Assembly: GCA_016235265.1 (NCBI GenBank)
Contig: JACRLI010000024.1
Coordinates: forward strand, 43,553-107,552
Direction: 5' to 3'
DNA: 64,000 nucleotides
DNA from: Candidatus Eisenbacteria bacterium
GTDB taxonomy: Bacteria > Eisenbacteria > RBG-16-71-46 > JACRLI01
Part shown: positions 20,099-27,298 of the stretch, piece by piece
Numbering within the stretch: the first letter of the stretch is position 1
How the letters are laid out: every line of letters starts with the position of its first letter
Position numbers and translations under genes: made by a program
The notes under the pieces: generated by a model
Database searches by the model: none
Seen by the model: only the letters and a program-made list of their open reading frames with translations
What the model was told of the DNA's origin: nothing

Positions 20099-20583
20099 CG
20101 GACCCCCTCGACCTCGGACAGGAACTTCTCGATCAGGTTGCGGTGGGCCGGGTCGTCCATCTTCTGGCGCACCACGCGCTCGGTGGCGGTGATGACCGAC
20201 TGCACCACCTGCGCGCGCATCTCGGCCAGCGCCTTCTCCTTCTCGCGCTGGATCTCCGCGGTGGCCTTCTCCAGTTGCTCGCGCGCCCGCTCGCGGCCCT
20301 CCTCCACGATCTGGGTGGAGAGCTTCTCGCCCTCGCGCGCCGCGTCGGCGATCCGCTGCCGGGCGGTGGCCTCGATCTCGCGGATCTTCGCCTCGAAGTC
20401 GGCCTTGAGGGCCTCCATCTCGGTGCGCGCCCTGGCGGCGGCCGCGAAGTCGTCGGCGATCCGCTGCCGGCGGTCCTCGAGCACCTTCAGGAGCGGCTTC
20501 CACGCGAACGCCTTGAGGATCCAAAGCACCGCGAGGAAGCCCAGGATCTGGGTGATGAGCTGGTTGATGATGATCAGGTCCAT
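20095..20583 (-). CDS. atpF: F1F0 ATP synthase b subunit
   Basis: 162 residues. One N-terminal membrane helix (about 4-24, INQLITQILGFLAVLWILKA) is followed by a long charged coiled coil forming the peripheral stalk. This includes RRQRIADDFAAAARARTEME and a C-terminal region binding delta. Only one b-type gene is present, so the stalk is probably a homodimer. The stop codon is shared with the atpH TTG start. Confidence 0.95.
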   Translation of the reverse strand: MDLIIINQLITQILGFLAVLWILKAFAWKPLLKVLEDRRQRIADDFAAAARARTEMEALKADFEAKIREIEATARQRIADAAREGEKLSTQIVEEGRERAREQLEKATAEIQREKEKALAEMRAQVVQSVITATERVVRQKMDDPAHRNLIEKFLSEVEGVR

Positions 20584-20636
20584 GCGACTCTCCGGCGCCG
20601 CCCGTCACGGGCGCGGCGCCCCGGGATGGCGGCGTC

Positions 20637-20879
20637 CTACGGCTTGAGTACCAGGAACTTCTGGAGCGTGAAGCAGTTCACGAACGCGTAGATCGTGAGC
20701 GCCTCGGCCATACCGAAGCCGATGATCATGGCGACCTGGATCTTGCCGATGGCCTCCGGCTGGCGACCCATCGCCTCCATCGCGCCCCGGCCCATCACTC
20801 CGATCCCGATCCCGGAACCGATCGCGGCGATTCCGACGCCGAGCGGCAGGGCCAAACCAAGTGCGGCAGACAGATCCAT
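20637..20879 (-). CDS. atpE: F1F0 ATP synthase c subunit (proton-type)
   Basis: 80 residues from the ATG at 20879, which has GGAGGA nine bases upstream; an ATG three codons earlier (20888) is too close to that site. Two membrane helices flank the polar loop GRQPEAIGK. The ion-carrying glutamate is in [13 protein letters not shown]. The residues that make sodium sites are absent: the helix 1 glutamine position is Ile (GSGIGIG) and the residue after Glu is Ala. Proton coupling is therefore likely. Confidence 0.95.
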   Translation of the reverse strand: MDLSAALGLALPLGVGIAAIGSGIGIGVMGRGAMEAMGRQPEAIGKIQVAMIIGFGMAEALTIYAFVNCFTLQKFLVLKP

Positions 20880-20942
20880 TGTGTCCATTCCTCCGCGAAT
20901 GTGAATCGTGCGCGACCCGGGCGGGCCCGTTCCGCGCGCTCT

Positions 20943-21785
20943 CTAGTCGTGGACCGGGTGGACGTGAGTCTGCCCGTGTCCGCTGGTCTCATGCGTCCCG
21001 TGCGGCAGCATGAGGAAGATGTAGATGGTGCTCAGCAGCGTGAAGATGAGCGCCTGGACCACGCTGGTCAGCAGCGCCAGGAACATGAACGGCAGCTGCA
21101 GCGGCAGCCCGCCGTAGGGGATGTGCATCAACTGCAGCACCATGATGCCCAGGCCGGCGAACACCGCCAGCAGGATGTCCTCGCCGAAGATGTTGCCGAA
21201 CAGACGGCAGGCCAGGCTGATGGGCTTGGCCAGCTCGCCGATCAGGTGCAGCGGGAACATCAGCGGCACCATGCACCAGCCGATCAGGTCGCGCGGCTCA
21301 CCCGCCATGTGGTCGAGATAGCCCACGATCCCGAGGTGGCGAATGCCGGTCCACTGCGCGTACAGGAACACCACCAGGGCCATGGACAGCGTGGTGTTGG
21401 GGTTGGCCGTGGGGGACTTCATCCCCGGGATCAGGCCGACCAGGTTCATGGCCAGGATGTAGATGAACAGCGAGCCCAGGAACGGGACGTAGTCCTTCCC
21501 CTGCGGGCCCATGATGCCGACGATGAAGTCGTGCAGGCCCTCCACCAGCATCTCGGCCAGGTTCTGGAGCTTCCCGGGCAGCATCGAGCGGCGGCGCGAG
21601 GCCAGGAAGAAGAACGACGCCAGGAACAGCACCACCACCCACGTGAATACCATGTCCTGCCACTTGCCCTCTTCCAGGACGCGCTTCACCCACTCGTTGT
21701 GGGAGAAGTGGGCGAACAGGGTGATGATGTTCGGAAACTCGAGCGGCGTTTCCCCGGCGGCGGCTTCCAGGAGCGGGAGAATCAA
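20943..21785 (-). CDS. atpB: F1F0 ATP synthase a subunit
   Basis: 280 residues, five to six membrane helices. It forms the two half-channels at the c-ring. The essential arginine lies in ELAKPISLACRLFGNIFGE, and conserved FLGSLFIYILAMNLVGLIPG and the C-terminal helix ALIFTLLSTIYIFLML are present. The C-terminal tail is rich in His and Gly (HGTHETSGHGQTHVHPVHD), unusual and possibly metal-binding. Start TTG at 21785, overlapping the atpI stop as TTGA, with AAGGAACC upstream. Confidence 0.95.
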   Translation of the reverse strand: MILPLLEAAAGETPLEFPNIITLFAHFSHNEWVKRVLEEGKWQDMVFTWVVVLFLASFFFLASRRRSMLPGKLQNLAEMLVEGLHDFIVGIMGPQGKDYVPFLGSLFIYILAMNLVGLIPGMKSPTANPNTTLSMALVVFLYAQWTGIRHLGIVGYLDHMAGEPRDLIGWCMVPLMFPLHLIGELAKPISLACRLFGNIFGEDILLAVFAGLGIMVLQLMHIPYGGLPLQLPFMFLALLTSVVQALIFTLLSTIYIFLMLPHGTHETSGHGQTHVHPVHD

Positions 21786-22201
21786 CGCGGTTCCTTTCCT
21801 TGTCCTCGGGTGGCGGAGGGAGCCGGCGGCTCCACGCCCGCGCGGGCCACGTACATCCGGCCCAGCGCCTTCAAGAAGATCACGGCCAGGATCATCGGAA
21901 AGCCGGCTGCGGCGGCCAGCGGATCAACCCAGCCCCGCGCCAGCAGCAGGTACCCGGCCCCGTACACCAGCGCCAGCTTCAGCAGCGCTGCCAGCGCCAC
22001 GCGTCCCACGCGCGCGCCCTGCGGCCGGAGCCAGTGCACCACCAGCTCCTCGATCAGGCGCAGGTTCAGCACCCCCAGCACCGCGCCCGCAGCCACTCCC
22101 AGTGCCGCGCGCGGCCCCAGGTAGACGAACGTGAACAGCGCCACCACCGCCAGCAGCGCCAGGGTGGTGCGATAGCTGCGCGCCAGGAACTCACGCTCCA
22201 C
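21782..22201 (-). CDS. atpI: ATP synthase subunit I-like membrane protein
   Basis: 139 residues from GTG at 22201, chosen for GGAGG eight bases upstream; a GTG at 22228 is also open. Four hydrophobic segments (for example TLALLAVVALFTFVYLG and VALAALLKLALVYGAGYLLL) match the small AtpI proteins often encoded first in atp operons, thought to help c-ring assembly. The tail is Pro/Gly-rich and soluble. The N-terminus overlaps the preceding atpZ-like gene by 11 nt and the C-terminus overlaps the atpB start, so it is embedded in the operon. Confidence 0.75.
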   Translation of the reverse strand: MEREFLARSYRTTLALLAVVALFTFVYLGPRAALGVAAGAVLGVLNLRLIEELVVHWLRPQGARVGRVALAALLKLALVYGAGYLLLARGWVDPLAAAAGFPMILAVIFLKALGRMYVARAGVEPPAPSATRGQGKEPR

Positions 22202-22481
22202 GGTCGTCGCCTCCGCTGCCGTCGCCACCGGGAGGCCCGGGTCTTCCCGGGCGGTCGTCGTCGTCGTCGTCCTTCACCTTCCGGAGGATGCCCGCGATCT
22301 CGCGCACCGCCGCTCCGAACCCCAGCGCCAGGCCCACGATCGTGCCCCACGGCTGGAGGTGGAACCGCTCCTCCACCCATTGGCCAGCGAACAGCCCAAG
22401 GAGCGGCGCGATCACCATGAGCGCGGGGATGGACGCCAGCAGGCCCAGCTGTCGAAGCTGTGAGTAACGGCGATCAGGCAC
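22191..22481 (-). CDS. atpZ: AtpZ/AtpI-family small membrane protein
   Basis: 96 residues from GTG at 22481 with GGGGGA upstream; another GTG 12 codons earlier is possible. Two membrane helices (LGLLASIPALMVIAPLLGLFAG and a second around GTIVGLALGFGAAV) are joined by QWVEERFH. This matches the short AtpZ-type proteins that pair with AtpI. The C-terminus is a run of five aspartates followed by Pro/Gly. First gene of the atp operon; its promoter lies about 97 nt upstream. Confidence 0.72.
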   Translation of the reverse strand: MPDRRYSQLRQLGLLASIPALMVIAPLLGLFAGQWVEERFHLQPWGTIVGLALGFGAAVREIAGILRKVKDDDDDDRPGRPGPPGGDGSGGDDRGA

Positions 22482-22577
22482 GAATTCCCCCGAGAGCGTG
22501 AATCGCTTCACAAGGCTGCCCGGGACAAGTCGGCAGGCGAATCGGCGCGGTGCGCGCACCGCATTGGGAGCGTGGGG

Positions 22578-22606
22578 AGTGTAGGGGTGTCCCGACCCGC
22601 GGTCAA
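22578..22606 (-). promoter_or_regulatory. Putative sigma70 promoter of the atp operon
   Basis: Minus strand TTGACC (22601-22606), 17-nt spacer, TACACT (22578-22583). It is back to back with the yicC promoter, the two -35 boxes being 28 nt apart. The leader to the first gene would be about 90 nt. Confidence 0.65.
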
Positions 22607-22634
22607 CCCGGAAAACCCGCTGTGGGAAAGTCCG

Positions 22635-22663
22635 TTGACCCGTCCCGGCATCCCGGCTATGTT
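22635..22663 (+). promoter_or_regulatory. Putative sigma70 promoter for yicC-gmk-rpoZ-coaBC
   Basis: TTGACC (22635-22640), 17-nt spacer, TATGTT (22658-22663). Start expected near 22670, 23 nt before the yicC ATG. Confidence 0.6.
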
Positions 22664-22692
22664 GGATGTTTCCGGAAAGGAAACGACCCACG

Positions 22693-23577
22693 ATGATTCG
22701 AAGCATGACCGGCTATGGCCGGGCGGAGGTGGCCGAGCAGGGCGGCCGCTGGAGCGCCGAAATTCGCTCCGTCAATCACCGCTTCTTCGAGATTTCCCTT
22801 CGACTTCCGCGTTTCGCGCAGCAGCTCGAGCACCGCGCCCGGGCCCTGCTGCAGGAGCGCCTGGTCCGCGGCAAGATCACCGTCACGGTGAGCTTCGAGG
22901 GTGAGGCCTCCCCCGACGCCGGCGGGCTCAAGCTGGACACCGCCCTGATGGACCGATATTTCCACCTGCTGGAGGAGGCCCGGGCTCGCTACGGGCTCAA
23001 GGACCCCGTGAGCCTCTCCACCCTTGCGGGCCTCCCCGATGTGCTGGTCTGGGACGTCGCCGGCGGAGACGAGGCCGCGGCGTGGCCCGCGCTGGAACGA
23101 GTGCTGGAAGCCGCATGCAAAGAGATCCTGCGCATGAAGGACCAGGAGGGCTCGTCCCTGACCGCGGACTTCCGGCACCGGATCGAGCTGGTCCTGGCCA
23201 GCCTGGCGGTGGTCGAGCAGCGCGCCCCGCTGCGCATTGACGAGGCGAAGAAGCGGCTCGAGGACCGGCTGACCCAACTCCTGGGCCCCAACGGGGTGGT
23301 GGACCCCAACCGGCTGGCCCAGGAAGTGGCCATGTACATGGACCGCATGGACTGCACCGAGGAATGCGTGCGCCTGCGCGCCCACTGCGACCACTTCGAG
23401 GAACTGATCAAGGGCCCCTCCAGCGCCGGCCGCCGGCTCAACTTCCTGATCCAGGAGATGAACCGCGAGGCCAACACCATCGGCTCGAAGGCCTCCGACA
23501 GTGTCCTGAGCCAGAGGGTGATGGACATCAAGGAGGAGCTGGAGAAGCTGCGCGAACAAATCCAGAATATTGAATGA
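22693..23577 (+). CDS. yicC: YicC-family endoribonuclease-like protein
   Basis: 294 residues, usual length. The hallmark start MIRSMTGYGRAE and the C-terminal GRRLNFLIQEMNREANTIGSKASD define the YicC family, reported as an RNase acting on small RNAs. The ATG at 22693 follows GGAAAGGA. The stop overlaps the region where gmk begins, and yicC-gmk-rpoZ-coaBC is a widely conserved order, which supports all four calls. Confidence 0.93.
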   Translation: MIRSMTGYGRAEVAEQGGRWSAEIRSVNHRFFEISLRLPRFAQQLEHRARALLQERLVRGKITVTVSFEGEASPDAGGLKLDTALMDRYFHLLEEARARYGLKDPVSLSTLAGLPDVLVWDVAGGDEAAAWPALERVLEAACKEILRMKDQEGSSLTADFRHRIELVLASLAVVEQRAPLRIDEAKKRLEDRLTQLLGPNGVVDPNRLAQEVAMYMDRMDCTEECVRLRAHCDHFEELIKGPSSAGRRLNFLIQEMNREANTIGSKASDSVLSQRVMDIKEELEKLREQIQNIE

Positions 23578-23608
23578 ACAACTCGAATCGAGGCGATTCG
23601 CAACGCCA

Positions 23609-24223
23609 ATGGCAAAAATAGAGTTGAATTTGCTTATACGCAGTTCCCCAGTCTTCCCCGTGGTGGTCTCCGGACCGTCGGGTGTGGGCAAGACATCCAT
23701 CGTGGAAGGCGCATTGAAATTGCGACCCCGGTGGCGGTACAGTATCTCCACCACCACACGCGAGTTACGAGGCGATGAAATATCCGGCAGAGCTTATGAT
23801 TTCATCTCCGACACGGAGTTTCGGACCCGGATGGCGGCCGGGAAGTTCCTCGAAACCGCGGAAGTACACGGACATCTTTATGGAACGCCCCGCGAGCGGC
23901 TGGAGAACTGGATCGGCGAAGGGCACATCGTCCTCCTGAACATAGATGTCCAGGGCGGCAGCAGCCTGAAGAAGGCCTTCCGGGACGGCGTATTCGTGTT
24001 CGTGCTGCCCCCCTCGCTGGAAGTGCTGGAATCGAGGCTCCGAAGGCGCGGGACGGACCCCGACGAGGTGGTCCGGCGCCGGCTGGAGAACGCCAGGGCT
24101 GAACTGGAGCGGGTTTCAGAGTATTCTTATGTCATCGTGAACGACGACCTGGAGCTGGCCACGCGCCAGCTGGTGTCCATCGTGGACGCCGAGCAGTGTC
24201 GCATCGAGAGGCGGATGAAGTGA
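23609..24223 (+). CDS. gmk: Guanylate kinase
   Basis: 204 residues from ATG at 23609. It phosphorylates GMP to GDP. The P-loop is SGPSGVGKTSIVEG (about 16-29). The GMP-binding residues are in STTTRELRGDEISGRAYDF and EVHGHLYGTPRERL, and the lid has RLRRRGTDPDEVVRRRL. The ribosome site is weak, and an in-frame TTG at 23570 overlapping yicC could add 13 residues. Base composition of the first 200 bp is less GC-rich than the neighbours. The stop overlaps the rpoZ start as GTGA. Confidence 0.95.
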   Translation: MAKIELNLLIRSSPVFPVVVSGPSGVGKTSIVEGALKLRPRWRYSISTTTRELRGDEISGRAYDFISDTEFRTRMAAGKFLETAEVHGHLYGTPRERLENWIGEGHIVLLNIDVQGGSSLKKAFRDGVFVFVLPPSLEVLESRLRRRGTDPDEVVRRRLENARAELERVSEYSYVIVNDDLELATRQLVSIVDAEQCRIERRMK

Positions 24224-24495
24224 ACGAAGAGAAGAACGACGCCCAGGATATCCCGGCTGCCGCAGATGAAGGAGTCCGTGTGCTGAACTCGAAGCAGGTG
24301 GATAACAAGTACGAGGCCGCGATCGTGGCCGCGGTGGAGGCCCGGCGCCTCAACGACATCACCCGGGTGACCGGCGAGTCGCTCTCGGCGCGCGTGACCC
24401 AGATGGCCATCGACAACGTCCAGCAGGGCCGCGTGCAGTTCTTCTACGACGAGCCGCGGGTGGTCGCGGGCTCGGAGGAAGAGGACGAGGGCTAG
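24220..24495 (+). CDS. rpoZ: RNA polymerase omega subunit
   Basis: 91 residues from the GTG at 24220 that overlaps the gmk stop. An acidic N-terminal tail precedes the omega core LNSKQVDNKYEAAIVAAVEA, which assists assembly of the beta-prime subunit. The familiar helix RVTQMAIDNVQQGRVQFFY follows, and the end is acidic (EEEDEG). The position between gmk and coaBC is the standard one. Confidence 0.88.
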   Translation: MNEEKNDAQDIPAAADEGVRVLNSKQVDNKYEAAIVAAVEARRLNDITRVTGESLSARVTQMAIDNVQQGRVQFFYDEPRVVAGSEEEDEG

Positions 24496-24537
24496 CCGGA
24501 CTCCCCGGGCTCCGCGCCCGGGCCGGCGGGTTCCCTT

Positions 24538-25929
24538 ATGCTCCAGGGCAGGAACATCCTCCTCGGCGTGACCGGCGGGATCGCGGCCTACAAGAGTTGC
24601 GAGCTGGTCCGGCTGCTCAAGAAGCGCGGCGCGCGCGTGGCCGTGGTGATGACGCGCTCCGCGACCCGGCTGGTGCAGCCCCTCACCTTCCAGGTGCTCT
24701 CCGAAAACCCCGTGCTCACGGATCTGTGGCAGGCACCCTCACAGGCGGTGGACTTCGAGCCGCGCGCGGGACTGCCCTCGGGCCCGGTGGCGCACGTGGA
24801 CCTGGGCGCGTTCGCCGACCTGGTGATCGTGGCCCCCGCCACCGCCAACATCCTCGCCAAGGCCGCCCACGGCCTGGGAGACGATGCGCTGAGCACGGTA
24901 CTGCTTGCCGCGCGCGCGCCGGTGATGTTCGCCCCCACCATGAATGTGACGATGTGGGATTCCGCCGCGGTGCAGGAGAACCTGGCCACGCTGCGCCGCC
25001 GTGGAGCGCGCATCGTGGAGCCCGGCGAAGGCATGCTGGCGTGCGGCTGGGAAGGCAAGGGCCGCATGGCCGAACCAGCGGAGATCGTGGAGTTCGCGGA
25101 ACGGGTGCTGGCGGAGGGCGGCAGTGCGGGCGACGTCGCGACGAGCCGCGGGGCGGCCGCGGGTCAGGCTGCGCCTGACACCGCGCCCACCCCGCTCGCA
25201 CCGCGTGTGGACGCCCGCGGCGTCGCCCCGGCGGCGGCCACGGTGCCAGGCGCAGCCTGGCCCGCGGCTGTCGCCGGGGCGACGCTTTCCGGTCGCGCCG
25301 TGCTCGTGAGCGCCGGCCCCACGCAGGAGCCCATTGACGCCGTTCGCTACCTCAGCAACCGCTCCAGCGGCAAGATGGGCTACGCCGTGGCGGAAGCTGC
25401 GCGCGACCTCGGCGCCCGCGTGATCCTGGTGAGCGGCCCCACCGCACTGCCCTGCCCCGCGGGCGTGGAACGCGTGGACGTGGTCACCGCCGCCGAGATG
25501 GAGCGCGAGGTGCTCGGCCGGGGCGCTGCGGCCGACGTGATCGTGATGACCGCCGCGGTCTCCGATTACCGCCCCGCGGAGCCCTCCGCCGGAAAGCTCA
25601 AGCGCGCGGGTGCGCGCACGCTGGAGCTGGTGCCCAACGACGACATCCTCGCAAAGCTCGGCCAGGACAAGAAGGGCCGCTTCCTGGTGGGATTCGCGCT
25701 CGAGGTGGAATCGTGCATCGCCAACGCCGAGGGCAAGCTCAAGAACAAGAAGGCCGACCTGGTGGTGCTCAACAACCCGCTGGAGCCGGGCGCGGCGTTC
25801 GGGAGCGACACGAACCATGTGACGATTCTCGAGCCCGGGCGCGAGCCGGATGTGTGGCCGATGCTCGGCAAGAGCGAGGTCGCGATGCGGCTGATGGGGT
25901 TGGTGGGCGAGCGGCTGCCCCGGCGCTGA
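24538..25929 (+). CDS. coaBC: Bifunctional phosphopantothenoylcysteine decarboxylase/synthetase
   Basis: 463 residues. Coenzyme A synthesis: CoaC (about 1-190) decarboxylates and CoaB (about 255-460) ligates cysteine to phosphopantothenate. The flavoprotein start is LLGVTGGIAAYKSCELVRLL, the active-site motif is APTMNVTMW and the substrate clamp contains GMLACGWEGKGRM. CoaB has SAGPTQEPIDAVRYLSNRSS and KLKRAG. Between the halves is an unusually long Ala/Pro/Gly linker (about 198-252) not seen in short relatives. ATG at 24538, 42 nt after rpoZ. Confidence 0.95.
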   Translation: MLQGRNILLGVTGGIAAYKSCELVRLLKKRGARVAVVMTRSATRLVQPLTFQVLSENPVLTDLWQAPSQAVDFEPRAGLPSGPVAHVDLGAFADLVIVAPATANILAKAAHGLGDDALSTVLLAARAPVMFAPTMNVTMWDSAAVQENLATLRRRGARIVEPGEGMLACGWEGKGRMAEPAEIVEFAERVLAEGGSAGDVATSRGAAAGQAAPDTAPTPLAPRVDARGVAPAAATVPGAAWPAAVAGATLSGRAVLVSAGPTQEPIDAVRYLSNRSSGKMGYAVAEAARDLGARVILVSGPTALPCPAGVERVDVVTAAEMEREVLGRGAAADVIVMTAAVSDYRPAEPSAGKLKRAGARTLELVPNDDILAKLGQDKKGRFLVGFALEVESCIANAEGKLKNKKADLVVLNNPLEPGAAFGSDTNHVTILEPGREPDVWPMLGKSEVAMRLMGLVGERLPRR

Positions 25930-25984
25930 TTCGGATCGCCAGTTCCCGGGTCCCTTCCCCGCCGAAACCCCCGTTGGTTTCGCG

Positions 25985-26031
25985 CCCCGGTCCCCCACCC
26001 CATTCCACCCGGTTTCCCCCCGATCCCCCCC
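25985..26031 (-). other. C-tract: predicted G-quadruplex on the minus strand
   Basis: Runs of 4, 5, 4, 3, 6 and 7 cytosines follow each other with short spacers. The minus strand thus has six G-runs of three or more within 47 nt. It lies between coaBC and the glycosylase gene, just before two small hairpins (26071-26086 and 26090-26121). If transcribed through on the plus strand, the RNA would be C-rich. Confidence 0.5.
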
Positions 26032-26224
26032 GGTTTTCCACCGTCTATCCCCACCATGTGAACGCCCCCTCCACGGAATCCCGTGGAAACCCTGAACCCG
26101 CGAGAATTCGGGCGTTCAGGGCCGAGGAATGTCTTGAAGTCGGCGCCCCGAGGATCTACAACCAAAGTCCGTGTCCACCCATCGCCACCGTGCAGACCCA
26201 TCCACACCACCGAGGAGAGCCCCG

Positions 26225-27178
26225 TTGTCGGACGATCCCCGCGAGACCATTCGCGAAGAGTTGCGCAAGAACCTCGCGTCCCGCCGGCGGGTGGCGCAGG
26301 GTGCTTGGTTTCCGGCCGCCCCGGTGAAGGCGAAGGAGGGCGCAGGCGCGCCAGAAGCCGGGCCGGCAACCTCCCCCGTGAAGAAGAGCGTGACTGAGCC
26401 CGCGCCCGTGGGTGCGGTTTCGGCACGCGCTGCGGCACAACAGGTCGCCACGGCACCAAAGCCTGCATCGCCGAAGCCCACGGCGCCGGAAAGGAACCTG
26501 TTCGGTGAGGAGGAGCCGGTGCCGACGGTGCCCCGCGCCCATGCCGCCGACGCCGCGCGGCCCGCATCCGGCGCGCTCGTCATCCCCACGCAGGCCGCTC
26601 CCCGCCCCGAGGCGCGCGCGGAGCGCGAGGCCGAGATGGCGGAGTTGTCGCGCCACGCCGAAGCGTGCCGCCGCTGCGCGCTGGGCGGCACGCGCACGCA
26701 GGCGGTGTTCGGCACCGGCGACATTGACGCGAAGCTGATGTTCGTCGGCGAGGGTCCCGGGCGTGACGAGGACGCACAGGGCATCCCATTCGTGGGCCGC
26801 GCGGGTCAGAAGCTCAACAGTCTGATCGAGAAGCTGGGTCTCAGGCGCGAACAGGTCTACATCTGCAACGTGGTGAAGTGCCGGCCTCCCGAGAACCGTA
26901 CGCCTCTGCCGGAGGAGGTGGAGGCCTGCCGCCCCTACCTCGACCGCCAGCTGCTCGTGGGATCCCCGAAAGTGATCGTGGCCCTGGGCCTCTCCGCGGC
27001 GCAGGCGCTGCTGGGAGTGAAGCTGCCGATGGCCCAGCTGCGCCGCGAACGTCACCGCCTCGGGGACGCGATCGTGATCGCCACCTACCACCCGGCCTAC
27101 GTGCTGCGCAACCCCAAGGCCGCGTGGGACGTGTGGGACGACGTGAAGGACGTGCCGGCGCTGTTGAATGACGCATAG
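26225..27178 (+). CDS. Type 4 (iron-sulfur) uracil-DNA glycosylase
   Basis: 317 residues from TTG at 26225 with AGGAGA seven bases upstream. The first roughly 130 residues are an Ala/Pro-rich, disordered extension; the enzyme core follows. Iron-sulfur cysteines: CRRC (about 152-155), then NVVKC and EEVEAC spaced as in family 4. The catalytic motif is GEGPGRDEDAQGIPFVGRAG and the C-terminal motif is YHPAYVLRNP. It removes uracil from DNA. It sits between coaBC and dnaB, 120 nt before the latter. The long N-terminal tail could bind partners (inference). Confidence 0.88.
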   Translation: MSDDPRETIREELRKNLASRRRVAQGAWFPAAPVKAKEGAGAPEAGPATSPVKKSVTEPAPVGAVSARAAAQQVATAPKPASPKPTAPERNLFGEEEPVPTVPRAHAADAARPASGALVIPTQAAPRPEARAEREAEMAELSRHAEACRRCALGGTRTQAVFGTGDIDAKLMFVGEGPGRDEDAQGIPFVGRAGQKLNSLIEKLGLRREQVYICNVVKCRPPENRTPLPEEVEACRPYLDRQLLVGSPKVIVALGLSAAQALLGVKLPMAQLRRERHRLGDAIVIATYHPAYVLRNPKAAWDVWDDVKDVPALLNDA

Positions 27179-27298
27179 CGGCGCCGGAGGCGCGCGCAAA
27201 ATGGAACTCTCGTGTCCCCGGCGGTTTGCGGCCTCCTTGCCGCGACCCCGCGGGGATCGGCGCCACAATCGCCTGTGCAAGGAAGAGGGCCGTACCCG

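Noticed and set aside
20637-20879. Sodium-driven ATP synthase
   Set aside because: The helix 1 glutamine and the Ser/Thr after the glutamate that form sodium sites are absent.
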